From NCBI GenBank assembly GCA_018267615.1, contig JAFDYD010000012.1, positions 94,854-130,627 on the forward strand: a stretch of 35,774 nucleotides of DNA, written 5' to 3'. Shown here one piece after another: positions 16,097-24,036 of this stretch (its first letter is position 1; each line of letters opens with the position of its first letter). The translations under genes were made by a program, and so were the position numbers. Below the pieces are notes generated by a model. The model had not been told where the DNA came from. It searched no databases and was given only the letters and a program-made list of their open reading frames with translations. This stretch comes from Bacteroidota bacterium (GTDB taxonomy: Bacteria > Bacteroidota > Bacteroidia > Chitinophagales > Chitinophagaceae).

Positions 16097-16190
16097 AACT
16101 ACCTCTCGCTCCGCCTCATCTCCCATAAAAATTTCATAAATGTTTAGGCGTAGAAATGCTAATTTTAAAGGCATAGAAAAAATTTTTTCA

Positions 16191-17903
16191 ATGGAATCAA
16201 AATTGCGCAGTCGTAATTGGTTTGGCAAAACAGGCAAGGATGGTTTTATATACCGCGCATGGATGAAGAACCAGGGAATTCCATCTTATGAATTTGAAGG
16301 CAAACCGGTGATCGGAATTTGCAACACTTGGTCGGAGCTCACGCCTTGCAATGCGCATTTCAGAGAACTTGCCGAATCTGTTAAGAGAGGAATTCTTGAA
16401 GCCGGCGGTTTCCCGGTAGAGTTTCCGGTTATGTCGCTTGGAGAAACATTGATCAAACCTACGGCAATGTTGTATCGCAACCTGGTGAGCATGGATGTGG
16501 AAGAATCCATTCGCGCCAATCCTATGGACGGCGTGGTATTGATGTGTGGCTGCGATAAAACGACGCCTGCGTTGATCATGGGTGCATGCAGTGTAAATAT
16601 TCCGTCAATCGTTGTATCTGGCGGGCCAATGCTAACGGGCAAGTATAAGGGAAATGATATTGGCACCAGCGACATCTGGCGTTTCAGTGAAGAATTTCGA
16701 ATGGGGAAAATGACACAGGATGAAATGACCGTAGCGGAAGCTTGTATGGCGCGCAGCAGAGGTCATTGTGCGGTGATGGGCACTGCCTCGTCGATGGCAT
16801 CGATGGTGGAGGCGCTTGGACTTTCGCTTCCTGAAAATGCGGCGATACCCGCAGCTGATTCCAGGAGAAAAGTATTGGCTCAATTATCTGGTCAGCGAAT
16901 TGTGGGGATGGTCAAAGAAAACCTGCGTCTATCGGATATCCTCACACGAAAAGCATTTGAGAATGCGATCATGGTGAATGCGGCGATCGGGGGATCTACC
17001 AATTTTGTAATTCATTTGCTGGCAATAGCGGCACGAATAGGTGTGCCACTAAAGCTGGAAGATTTCGATGTTTTATCCGCGTCGATTCCGTTGCTGGCCA
17101 ATATTCAGCCTTCGGGAAAATATTTTATGGAGGATATGTATTATGCTGGCGGATTGCCTGCCGTGATGAAAGAACTCGATGGATATCTTCATGGAGATGC
17201 TATTACTTCGAATGGTCGCACCACCAAGGAGAATTATGCAGATGCCGCCTGCTATAACAGGGACGTGATCGCGGATATTAAATCACCTTTCAACAAGACA
17301 TCGGGAATAGTGGTTTTAAAAGGCAACCTGGCGGAAGGAGGCGCTGTTATCAAACCGTCTGCTGCCAGTTCACACCTGATGAAACACAGCGGTAAAGCCA
17401 TTGTATTCGACAATATCGAAGATTATAAAAAAAGGATCGATGATCCAGGCCTCGAAGTGGATGAAACGAGTGTACTCGTTCTGAAAAATGTTGGACCGAA
17501 AGGATATCCCGGAATGCCAGAAGTCGGCAATATGGGTCTTCCAAAAAAAATACTTGCGAAAGGAATTACAGATATGGTGAGAATCTCTGATGGAAGAATG
17601 AGTGGCACCGGTTTTGGAACTGTTGTACTGCATGTTTCCCCGGAAGCAGCAGTTGGTGGTAATTTTTCATTGGTAGAAACCGGAGATATCATTCATTTGG
17701 ATGTATATAGCCGTGCGTTGCGATTTGATATTTCAGATGAAGAGCTGGAGCGAAGAAGAAAAAAGCAAAAAAGTTTTTCACCAGCGGCCGATCGTGGATA
17801 TGTGAATCTCTATATCCGTCACGTTGAACAGGCCAGCATGGGTGCGGATTTTGATTTTCTAAAGGGGATGTCAGGTAGTGAGGTGACGAGGGATTCGCAT
17901 TGA
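16191..17903 (+). CDS. IlvD/Edd-family sugar-acid dehydratase, L-arabinonate dehydratase type
   Basis: 570 aa from the ATG at 16191, which places the family start KLRSRNWFGK at residue 4; an ATG at 16140 would add an atypical 17-residue leader. CNTWSELTPCN, MCGCDKTTP and SRGHCAVMGTA supply Cys53, Cys121 and Cys193, matching in spacing the [2Fe-2S] cysteines of characterised L-arabinonate dehydratase; Lys123 is the likely carbamylated metal ligand, and DGRMSGTGFG carries the catalytic Ser. The WSELTPCNAH and MSLGETL context separates it from true IlvD of valine/isoleucine synthesis. It should convert an aldonate (L-arabinonate, D-xylonate, D-fuconate or similar) to 2-keto-3-deoxy-aldonate. The SDR gene 124 bp downstream fits this pathway. 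Confidence 0.9.
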   Translation: MESKLRSRNWFGKTGKDGFIYRAWMKNQGIPSYEFEGKPVIGICNTWSELTPCNAHFRELAESVKRGILEAGGFPVEFPVMSLGETLIKPTAMLYRNLVSMDVEESIRANPMDGVVLMCGCDKTTPALIMGACSVNIPSIVVSGGPMLTGKYKGNDIGTSDIWRFSEEFRMGKMTQDEMTVAEACMARSRGHCAVMGTASSMASMVEALGLSLPENAAIPAADSRRKVLAQLSGQRIVGMVKENLRLSDILTRKAFENAIMVNAAIGGSTNFVIHLLAIAARIGVPLKLEDFDVLSASIPLLANIQPSGKYFMEDMYYAGGLPAVMKELDGYLHGDAITSNGRTTKENYADAACYNRDVIADIKSPFNKTSGIVVLKGNLAEGGAVIKPSAASSHLMKHSGKAIVFDNIEDYKKRIDDPGLEVDETSVLVLKNVGPKGYPGMPEVGNMGLPKKILAKGITDMVRISDGRMSGTGFGTVVLHVSPEAAVGGNFSLVETGDIIHLDVYSRALRFDISDEELERRRKKQKSFSPAADRGYVNLYIRHVEQASMGADFDFLKGMSGSEVTRDSH

Positions 17904-17922
17904 GGCTGAGGTGTAAGATGTA

Positions 17923-17993
17923 AGGTGTAAGGTATAAGGTGTAAGGTGTAAGGTATGTCATACCCTACACCCTACACCCTATACCCAATACCT
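17923..17993. repeat. intergenic inverted repeat 11, heptad arms (TAAGGTG vs TAGGGTG)
   Basis: Arms 17923-17957 and 17959-17993 match at 29 of 35 around a 1-nt centre. Four of six mismatches fall at the same position of successive 7-mers: left units are TAAGGTG/TAAGGTA, right units (as reverse complement) TAGGGTG/TAGGGTA. Each arm is thus more uniform within itself than with its partner. Confidence 0.92.
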
Positions 17994-18027
17994 CTCATCG
18001 ACTCGTAAAGAAACGCTTCTCAAAAAT

Positions 18028-18801
18028 ATGCCATTGAAAATATTTGATCAGCAGGTAGCGATTGTTACCGGGGCTGGACAAGGAATCGGTTTTGAAATCT
18101 GCCGGCAATTGGCCACGCAAGGTGCGTCGGTTTTAATAAATGATTTTGACGAAGCGCTGGTTGAAAAAGCGGTTACGCAGATCCGTGAGGAAAATGGGAA
18201 TTGCATCGGACTGGCAGGTGATGCCGCAAAAATTGAGATCATCGACAAGATGATAGAAACTGCTGTGCGTAAATTTGGCAAATTGGACATTGCGATCGCG
18301 AATGCGGGGATCACTTTGTTCGGCGATTTTTTTGATTATCCGCCCGAATCCTTTTACCGCGTTATGGAAGTGAATATGGGTGGAAGTTTTTTTCTCGCGC
18401 AGAAATCAGCGTTACAAATAAAGAAACAAGGAACCGGCGGAAGCATTCTCTTCACATCGTCCGTCACCGGTCACCAGGCGCATAAAAATCTGGCGGCATA
18501 TGGAATGACCAAAGCAGCCGTCGAAATGCTCGCAAAAAATCTTGTTATTGAATTATCGGATTATAAAATTAACGTCAATGCAATTGCTCCAGGCGCAACG
18601 TTAACAGAACGAACCATGGATGATCCGGAATATCAAAAAACCTGGTCGGAGATAACGCCGATGGGTCGGCCAGCAACCGTAACGGATATTGCGAATGCGG
18701 CACTTTTTCTCGTGTCCCCGGGCGCAAGACAAATCACCGGGCAAAGCCTCATTATCGACGGTGGGTGGACCTCAATAAGTCCATCGCCGTACGACCGATA
18801 A
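18028..18801 (+). CDS. SDR-family dehydrogenase
   Basis: 257 aa, classical short-chain dehydrogenase. Cofactor motif TGAGQGIG at 14-21, Asp39/Asp41 at the end of beta-2 (LINDFDE), which favours NAD+ over NADP+. NAG motif at 92-94 and catalytic Asn116, Ser145, Tyr158 and Lys162 are present. C-terminal GQSLIIDGGW is typical. With the dehydratase it may act on an aldose (forming a lactone) or on a keto-deoxy acid; the window does not settle which. Same strand as the dehydratase, with a palindrome between, so operon membership is likely but not certain. Confidence 0.93.
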   Translation: MPLKIFDQQVAIVTGAGQGIGFEICRQLATQGASVLINDFDEALVEKAVTQIREENGNCIGLAGDAAKIEIIDKMIETAVRKFGKLDIAIANAGITLFGDFFDYPPESFYRVMEVNMGGSFFLAQKSALQIKKQGTGGSILFTSSVTGHQAHKNLAAYGMTKAAVEMLAKNLVIELSDYKINVNAIAPGATLTERTMDDPEYQKTWSEITPMGRPATVTDIANAALFLVSPGARQITGQSLIIDGGWTSISPSPYDR

Positions 18802-19324
18802 AAAATCTTAAAAAAATTCCTGCTTTTTTTTAAGAAATAGGGGGCAAATTTTTGGCAACCTATTTTCATGCTCCCCGCAAAAAAATTGCGACATAAAGAC
18901 CGTCGAGCTCATTGATGGTAACTGACTTGATAATTGTGAATAATCCTCAGACTCTCAAACAATCAATTTTCTTTCAACACAAGGCAGCTTTAAATCATTA
19001 AAATTCTTCGACAGGAGGATGGAAATTTTTTTGGTGTGACTGATAGCAAACCTTGCCAATTGACAAAAATGGGGGTTCGCAGAGCTCAATATAATTTTTT
19101 TTTCTCTACTAATTTATTTAGATTTTTAATGATAAGATTGAATTAAATCGGAAAAAAATGATGCCATTCTAGTTAGTAAAATATTTTTTTATAAATCAAA
19201 CTGGTTATCAGTATGATTATGATAATTTATATCTAATTTTATTAAGTATTAAAACATGGCTATTTAATATCGATAATACGTTTTTATAAGAAGTGAATAA
19301 ATTTTTTTAAGAAACTGGAAAATA
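18802..19324. other. AT-rich gene-free spacer
   Basis: No coding frame, tRNA or known RNA is recognisable. At 18807-18834 an A/T-only stem (CTTAAAAAAA / TTTTTTTTAAG) may give weak termination after the SDR gene. From about 19085 to 19324 the sequence becomes markedly AT-rich with long T and A runs, unlike its neighbours. No heptad palindrome is present, in contrast to most other spacers. Confidence 0.7.
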
Positions 19325-19933
19325 ATGAATCTAATATCTGAAATACAATATTTCCCTTCTCTTATCTTTTATAAAAATTCGTTTCATTGTACAAATATCG
19401 TTTTTGAACAATATGAGACGTATCAAAAAATGAGTTTCAGAAACAGGACAATGATTGCAGGTGCGAATGGAATCATCGAATTGAGTGTGCCACTGGCCCG
19501 CGGAAGAAATCAAAAAGGTTTGACGAAAGATGTAAGAATTGACAACCGGCAGAAATGGCAAATGCGTCATTGGCGAAGCATTGAATCCAGCTATAATCAT
19601 TCTCCGTGGTTTCAATTTTATGTAGATGACTTAACGGCTTTGTATAAAAAACCATTTGATTTTTTGATCGATTGGAACCTCGCTTGTTTTGAATGGACCA
19701 CCCGGATATTGAATTGGCCGGTGAAGATTTCCCTGAGTGATGTTTTTCACAAAAAATATGAAGTACGTAAATGGTCCGATCAGAGAAACAATCTTCTTCC
19801 AAAAAATTACATGTATCATGACCCGGTAAAATACCGACAGGTGTTTGAAGATCGCAACGGGTTTATCCCTAATCTTTCCATCCTCGACCTGCTTTGCTGC
19901 GAAGGAAAAAGAGCTGCGATACTATTAAAATAA
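19325..19933 (+). CDS. WbqC-family protein
   Basis: 202 aa. WbqC landmarks: QYFPSLIFYK near the start, FEQYETYQKMSFRNRTMI, the basic stretch LTKDVRIDNRQKWQMRHWRS and ESSYNHSPWFQFYVDDLTAL. The family is found in O-antigen and glycan clusters and as an orphan in Bacteroidetes, often beside a signal peptidase gene; biochemical function is not established to my knowledge. Here it is an orphan, following the AT-rich spacer and preceding a pseudogene, which could mark a region of past rearrangement. Confidence 0.9.
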   Translation: MNLISEIQYFPSLIFYKNSFHCTNIVFEQYETYQKMSFRNRTMIAGANGIIELSVPLARGRNQKGLTKDVRIDNRQKWQMRHWRSIESSYNHSPWFQFYVDDLTALYKKPFDFLIDWNLACFEWTTRILNWPVKISLSDVFHKKYEVRKWSDQRNNLLPKNYMYHDPVKYRQVFEDRNGFIPNLSILDLLCCEGKRAAILLK

Positions 19934-20002
19934 ATAGCTTCTTCAGTCGCCGCGATAGGAATAACCTATATTCAGAAACAAAACCATTATTATTTTGTGT
20001 AG

Positions 20003-20442
20003 CGCCGCGCTTATTATTTAACCGCGATTTGCGGTCTTCTGGGAGTGCTTGCACTCGCCATTTATTGCTCAGCGCCTTTTTAGCTGATGCCGTTGCCGGC
20101 TCCGAAAGCAACGATGGAACAGAGTATTAGCTTCGGAAAAAAATATCATTATTCCATTTTATCGGATGCATGGTTACTGCAGATCGGCTCTTTGCTTTCG
20201 ATGATATTTGCGCTGGCATTGGTTCATCTTGCGGGACGCGCAAATAGTTTTGCCGGTAAATTAGTATTGTCTGCTTCGACCGTTATCATTGTATTGAGCC
20301 TGGCCGAAGGAACATTTATTAATGCGGTGGTACAGGCTGCCGACAATGGCCATTATCCGGGTTCGGTTACGAGCTTCCAATAATAGCATTGGTGTTGGGT
20401 ATATTATTCCAGGTTCCCGGCGTAGCCAAGCCTCTTCAGTAA
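20003..20442 (+). pseudogene. decayed four-helix membrane protein gene
   Basis: Translation of one frame from 20003 gives RRAYYLTAICGLLGVLALA..., a good first membrane helix, then hits TAG at 20081. The same frame resumes with PLPAPKATMEQ and two more helices (WLLQIGSLLSMIFALALVHL; STVIIVLSLAEGTFINAVVQ) to a stop at 20381. A different frame from 20371 supplies a last helix (LPIIALVLGILFQVPGV) to a stop at 20440. So one in-frame stop, a frameshift or small deletion near 20371, and no start (TAG also at 20000). The parts look like one small integral membrane protein of unknown function. The 98-residue piece from 20087 alone is unlikely to be a real gene. Confidence 0.65.
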
Positions 20443-20460
20443 TAAGGAATGATCCATGAT

Positions 20461-20521
20461 TCTTTGCGCTTTTGCGTCTTTGCGTGAAAAAATTCTCACG
20501 CAAAGACGCAAAGCGCAAAGA
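20461..20521. repeat. intergenic inverted repeat 12, octad arms (CTTTGCGC/TTTTGCGT)
   Basis: Arms 20461-20486 and 20497-20521 are complementary except for one bulged T. Left units are 8-mers CTTTGCGC, TTTTGCGT, CTTTGCGT. The right arm ends 3 bp before the M56 gene's stop. The same words occur inside the thioredoxin-like gene at 32223-32247. Confidence 0.92.
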
Positions 20522-20524
20522 CTA

Positions 20525-22345
20525 TTAAATGTAAATGATCCGTAATACTTTTTTCTTCAGTGCTTCCTGGGCTTTGCGCATTGTTTCGAGCTGCTGTCTT
20601 ACTTCTGCGCGTTGTAGTGTTATTTTTACGGGGCGATTGTTCGGGAAAGCCTTTGCATCGGGAGTTATTTTCAAATTCAGGAGCGTCGTCATTTGCTTGC
20701 GAAGGTTTTCACGGATTTTTGTTTCATCTTTTTTATTGATTAAAATTTTCACTTCCTCGCTCAATGTCACGCTTGTTTGTTCGATAGACTTTTTTATTTC
20801 TTTTTGCAGTTTATTGACGTCGATTTCTTTACCATAAGCGAAGACATTTTTTTCAATATTGATCCAATTGATATCGTTTAATGTAATCAGGGCTTTTTGC
20901 ATGTTCTTATTCGTCACAATACCGACGCAGCCTGACTTATCATCACTGATGGTGTCTTTGATAAATTGGAAAGAAAAGCTCGAAGTGGGAACATATACAT
21001 GATAATCGCTTGCGGAGTTGACGTCATTTGATTTCGCAATTGCCGGAGGTGCAATAGAAAACTCCGCTGGATCTGTGATCTCCACTGCATTGCTCATATT
21101 ATTGTCATCGTTATCCTCGTTTTCATTATCAGGGTTTGGCTCGGATTCGATATTGTTCACGAAACGGATATCATCTTCCGGGATATTTGCTTCATCTCCT
21201 AAACGCTCCGGTTTATTTTTTAAAAAGATCTGATTTGTATTTTTTTTCTCGGTAGAAACGTTTGCGACTACCGGGTGACTGATCGATGGACTGGTCAATT
21301 GCCAATATTTTACTTCGGTAACCCCTGGAATTTTTTGGGCGATGACAGGTGTCGATGCGGGTTTAATCATAAGCGTGAACCTGATCATCATCGAAAGAAG
21401 GAAAAAGCAAATCCAGCTCACATTATAACGGCGTACCGTATGCGCATGTCCCGTTACTCTCTTAATTCTCTCCAGCAAAAGATGATTTCCCCTGCCGACG
21501 GCCGCCATGGCAAGCTGGTGTTGGTGCTTTGTTTTTTCAAGCGATAGCAATGCCGATGCGTAGATATGTGGTTTGTATTGAAATTGCATCACAACATCAT
21601 CGCAACTATGCTCTCTTTCTTTTTTTATGGAGCGTATAAGCAGCCGGGAGAATGGGTTGAAGAAAAATACGATCGCGTTTACAGTCACAAAAAGATTAAC
21701 CAGGTAATCGTTCCTCTTGATATGCGTTAGTTCATGCAGCAATATGCTTTCAACTTGTTCCGTGCTTAGATGATTGACGGTAGCTATCGGGATCAGTATA
21801 ATTGGCTTGAGAAAACCAATTGTCATTGGACTATCCACTATCGAAGATAACCACACTGCTACCTTTCTGCGTATACCCATCTGCGTTGAAACCGTTTTTG
21901 TAAACAGCCTGAGAGACGGCTTTATTTTATGCAAGCCGGCAAGTTTTGTATTTCTTACATGCAGGTAATATCTTATACAGCGCAACGTGAGCAACAAAAG
22001 AATGCCGAGGTAAACAGCAGACAAATAGGGTAGCGAGAGATCGATAAATCTTTTTATTCCAAGTAAAACATCTGAAAAATTATTTCCTGCCACCAGCAAT
22101 ATGGAGGTAAACCCATCACGGAACAGATCCTCATTTCCATAATTACCGATCATCGTAATACCAAACCAAGTCGTACCTAAAGTACTCAGAATAAATGCGA
22201 GATTATGTTTTGCCTTAGCAGAAAAGCGGTTACCCCTTCCCGTGACCACGAGATATATAAGCCACAGGAACGCCATTTGCCATAGGCTGTTGATCAATGA
22301 CCAGCCAAGAACTTTCAGCAAAAGAGACCGTGAAATAAAGTACAT
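20525..22345 (-). CDS. M56-family membrane metallopeptidase (BlaR1/MecR1-like, no penicillin sensor)
   Basis: 606 aa. N-terminal membrane segments at about 10-35, 48-66, 104-122 and 212-232; zinc motif HELTH at 204-208 (LLHELTHIKRNDYLVN), typical of M56. A further membrane segment lies near residues 310-330. The C-terminal half (about 330-606) has an acidic Asn/Asp-rich linker and a charged region, with no SxxK/KTG penicillin-binding domain. By analogy the peptidase senses an unknown signal and cleaves the BlaI-like repressor encoded just upstream (2-bp gap). This is a general Bacteroidetes arrangement and does not by itself indicate beta-lactam resistance. Confidence 0.9.
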   Translation of the reverse strand: MYFISRSLLLKVLGWSLINSLWQMAFLWLIYLVVTGRGNRFSAKAKHNLAFILSTLGTTWFGITMIGNYGNEDLFRDGFTSILLVAGNNFSDVLLGIKRFIDLSLPYLSAVYLGILLLLTLRCIRYYLHVRNTKLAGLHKIKPSLRLFTKTVSTQMGIRRKVAVWLSSIVDSPMTIGFLKPIILIPIATVNHLSTEQVESILLHELTHIKRNDYLVNLFVTVNAIVFFFNPFSRLLIRSIKKEREHSCDDVVMQFQYKPHIYASALLSLEKTKHQHQLAMAAVGRGNHLLLERIKRVTGHAHTVRRYNVSWICFFLLSMMIRFTLMIKPASTPVIAQKIPGVTEVKYWQLTSPSISHPVVANVSTEKKNTNQIFLKNKPERLGDEANIPEDDIRFVNNIESEPNPDNENEDNDDNNMSNAVEITDPAEFSIAPPAIAKSNDVNSASDYHVYVPTSSFSFQFIKDTISDDKSGCVGIVTNKNMQKALITLNDINWINIEKNVFAYGKEIDVNKLQKEIKKSIEQTSVTLSEEVKILINKKDETKIRENLRKQMTTLLNLKITPDAKAFPNNRPVKITLQRAEVRQQLETMRKAQEALKKKVLRIIYI

Positions 22346-22347
22346 GC

Positions 22348-22731
22348 TTATTGCTTTTTCAGATTATCCAGTAGTTGTTGGATCTCCTCTAATTCCTCAG
22401 GCGAAGCTTTATGATTGCCCAGGGCCTGTATCACTAATTCTGTGGGAGAGCCGCCAAAAAGTGTATTGATCATTTTACCCAGCAAATGTTTCTGTGTTTT
22501 TTCTTTGCTCACTGCGGGATGATAAATATGTGTTTTGAATGAATCGTCGCGCTTCACGAGGCCTTTTTCATGCATGATCTGCATTAACTTCAGGGTAGTA
22601 GTGTAACCAACATCCTTGGTCTTCGCCAATTCTTCATGCACGTCTCTTACGCTGGCTGTCTCTTTGGTCCACAGCACTTGTAAGATTTCCAACTCACTTT
22701 CCGTAGGCTTGATGTATTTGTTAGCATTCAT
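22348..22731 (-). CDS. BlaI/MecI/CopY-family transcriptional repressor
   Basis: 127 aa with a winged-helix domain: PTESELEILQVLWTKETASV, DVGYTTTLKLMQIMHEKGLV (recognition helix) and a C-terminal dimerisation helix region. These repressors bind dyad operators as dimers and are inactivated by cleavage by the cognate M56 peptidase, whose gene follows 2 bp downstream. A perfect 6-6-6 dyad lies 23 bp upstream of the start, so autoregulation of the operon is likely. Confidence 0.95.
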   Translation of the reverse strand: MNANKYIKPTESELEILQVLWTKETASVRDVHEELAKTKDVGYTTTLKLMQIMHEKGLVKRDDSFKTHIYHPAVSKEKTQKHLLGKMINTLFGGSPTELVIQALGNHKASPEELEEIQQLLDNLKKQ

Positions 22732-22753
22732 GGAAGATTAATTTTAACCCAAT

Positions 22754-22771
22754 TTACGATAAATTTCGTAA
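22754..22771 (-). promoter_or_regulatory. candidate BlaI-type operator
   Basis: Perfect inverted repeat TTACGA-6 bp-TCGTAA just upstream of the repressor gene. Further TCGTAA half-sites occur at 22787-22792 and at 22997-23002, the latter near the PPK2 start. Size and position suit a BlaI dimer site; the sequence specificity is inferred. Confidence 0.6.
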
Positions 22772-22887
22772 TAAAAAGTTAAAACATCGTAACTCAAAGT
22801 CGCAACCTAAAAGATCAGGTCTTTTTAAAAATGTTGCATGGTCTGACCGGGATTCTAAAAGATTGTACTGAAAAGCTTCGTGACTTT

Positions 22888-22942
22888 GTGCCTTGGTGTC
22901 TTAGAGGTTCAAAAAAGTTGAACCACTAAGACACCAAGGCAC
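22888..22942. repeat. intergenic inverted repeat 13, octad arms (CTTNGTG words)
   Basis: Arms 22888-22912 and 22918-22942 match at 24 of 25 around a 5-nt loop. Upstream units CTTCGTGA, CTTTGTGC, CTTGGTGT, CTTAGAGG are in 8-bp register. Divergent spacer between blaI-like and PPK2 genes. Confidence 0.92.
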
Positions 22943-23025
22943 GAGGCTTTGCAATACAATAATAAAATCGTCTAAAATTCCGGTTCAGACTATTAATCGT
23001 AAATTGTTTTTCTTAATTTTTTCTC

Positions 23026-23958
23026 ATGGTAGATGCAAGTAAACTTTTGGAATACGCAAAGAGATTCATCGTTCAGGAAGATAAGTCCATTTCATTAAAG
23101 GAATTTGATACCGACTATGATCATAAAGAATTGACAAAAGAGCAGGGAGAAGAACTATTGAAACTGGGTGTCCAGAAATTATCGGAACTGCAGGATAAAT
23201 TGTACGTCCATAACCAGTACGCAGTGCTCATTGTTATCCAGGCGATGGATGCAGCGGGCAAAGACAGCATCGTAAAACATGTGATGAGTGGTATGAATCC
23301 ACAAGGCGTGAACGTGTATAGTTTTAAAGTTCCGACTCAACTTGAGCTGGAACATGATTTTTTATGGCGACATTATCTCGTTTTACCAAAAAGAGGAGAG
23401 GTCACGATCTTCAATCGTTCTCATTATGAAAATGTGCTCGTCACAAAGGTGCATCCCGAATATGTGTTAAAAGAAAATATTCCAGGTGTAGAAAAAGTGG
23501 AAGATGTAAACGAATCGTTTTGGGAGAAGCGTTATAAGCAAATCAATCGTTTTGAAAAAACACTCGCGGATAACGGTACCATTATTTTGAAATTCTTTTT
23601 ACATGTTTCAAAAAAAGAACAGAAAAAAAGATTTATCGATCGCATCGACGATCCGGCAAAGAACTGGAAATTTTCTGCTGCTGATTTAAAAGAAAGGGCG
23701 CTGTGGAAAGAATATCGTAAAGCGTATGAATTGATGCTGGAAAAAACTTCCAAATCAAATGCTCCCTGGTATATTATTCCGGCAGACGATAAATGGTTTG
23801 CAAGATTAGCAGTTGCCGGTATTATTTATGAAAGCTTCGAAAGTCTCAACCTCTCATATCCAAAAATTGATGATGCGCAAAAAGCAGTGCTTGCAAAAGC
23901 AAGAGAAGAGTTGATGAATGAAAATATAAAAGAGACGAATGGAGTGGCTGAAAATTAA
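23026..23958 (+). CDS. ppk2: polyphosphate kinase 2 family protein
   Basis: 310 aa, one complete PPK2 domain. Walker A AMDAAGKDS at 73-81, Walker B region TIFNRSHYE at 127-135, lid region RFIDRIDDPAKNWKFS near 205-220. Family members move phosphate between inorganic polyphosphate and nucleoside mono- or diphosphates in the cytosol. Length and the one-domain form resemble the class III enzyme of Cytophaga hutchinsonii, which acts on both AMP and ADP; class is inferred, not proven. Neighbour of the membrane pyrophosphatase, convergent with it, a natural pairing in phosphate-energy metabolism. Confidence 0.93.
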   Translation: MVDASKLLEYAKRFIVQEDKSISLKEFDTDYDHKELTKEQGEELLKLGVQKLSELQDKLYVHNQYAVLIVIQAMDAAGKDSIVKHVMSGMNPQGVNVYSFKVPTQLELEHDFLWRHYLVLPKRGEVTIFNRSHYENVLVTKVHPEYVLKENIPGVEKVEDVNESFWEKRYKQINRFEKTLADNGTIILKFFLHVSKKEQKKRFIDRIDDPAKNWKFSAADLKERALWKEYRKAYELMLEKTSKSNAPWYIIPADDKWFARLAVAGIIYESFESLNLSYPKIDDAQKAVLAKAREELMNENIKETNGVAEN

Positions 23959-23987
23959 AAGCCCCTCTGTGGAAACAGCGGGACTTT
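23958..23987 (-). terminator. imperfect bidirectional terminator between PPK2 and hppA
   Basis: 13-bp stem with two mismatches (AAAGCCCCTCTGT / ACAGCGGGACTTT) and a GGAA loop. On the minus strand TTTTAATTTT follows, which favours termination of the hppA transcript. It overlaps the last base of the PPK2 stop codon. Confidence 0.6.
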
Positions 23988-24036
23988 CGGTATTTGGTAT
24001 GATTAGTATTCTAAAACAAAGATAGCCGTTGCTTTT

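Noticed and set aside
16191..17903. Dihydroxy-acid dehydratase IlvD of branched-chain amino-acid synthesis
   Set aside because: The WSELTPCNAH and MSLGETL blocks and the Cys spacing fit sugar-acid dehydratases, and no ilv genes are adjacent.
20525..22731. Beta-lactam resistance regulator BlaR1-BlaI
   Set aside because: The peptidase lacks the penicillin-binding sensor domain and no beta-lactamase gene is nearby.
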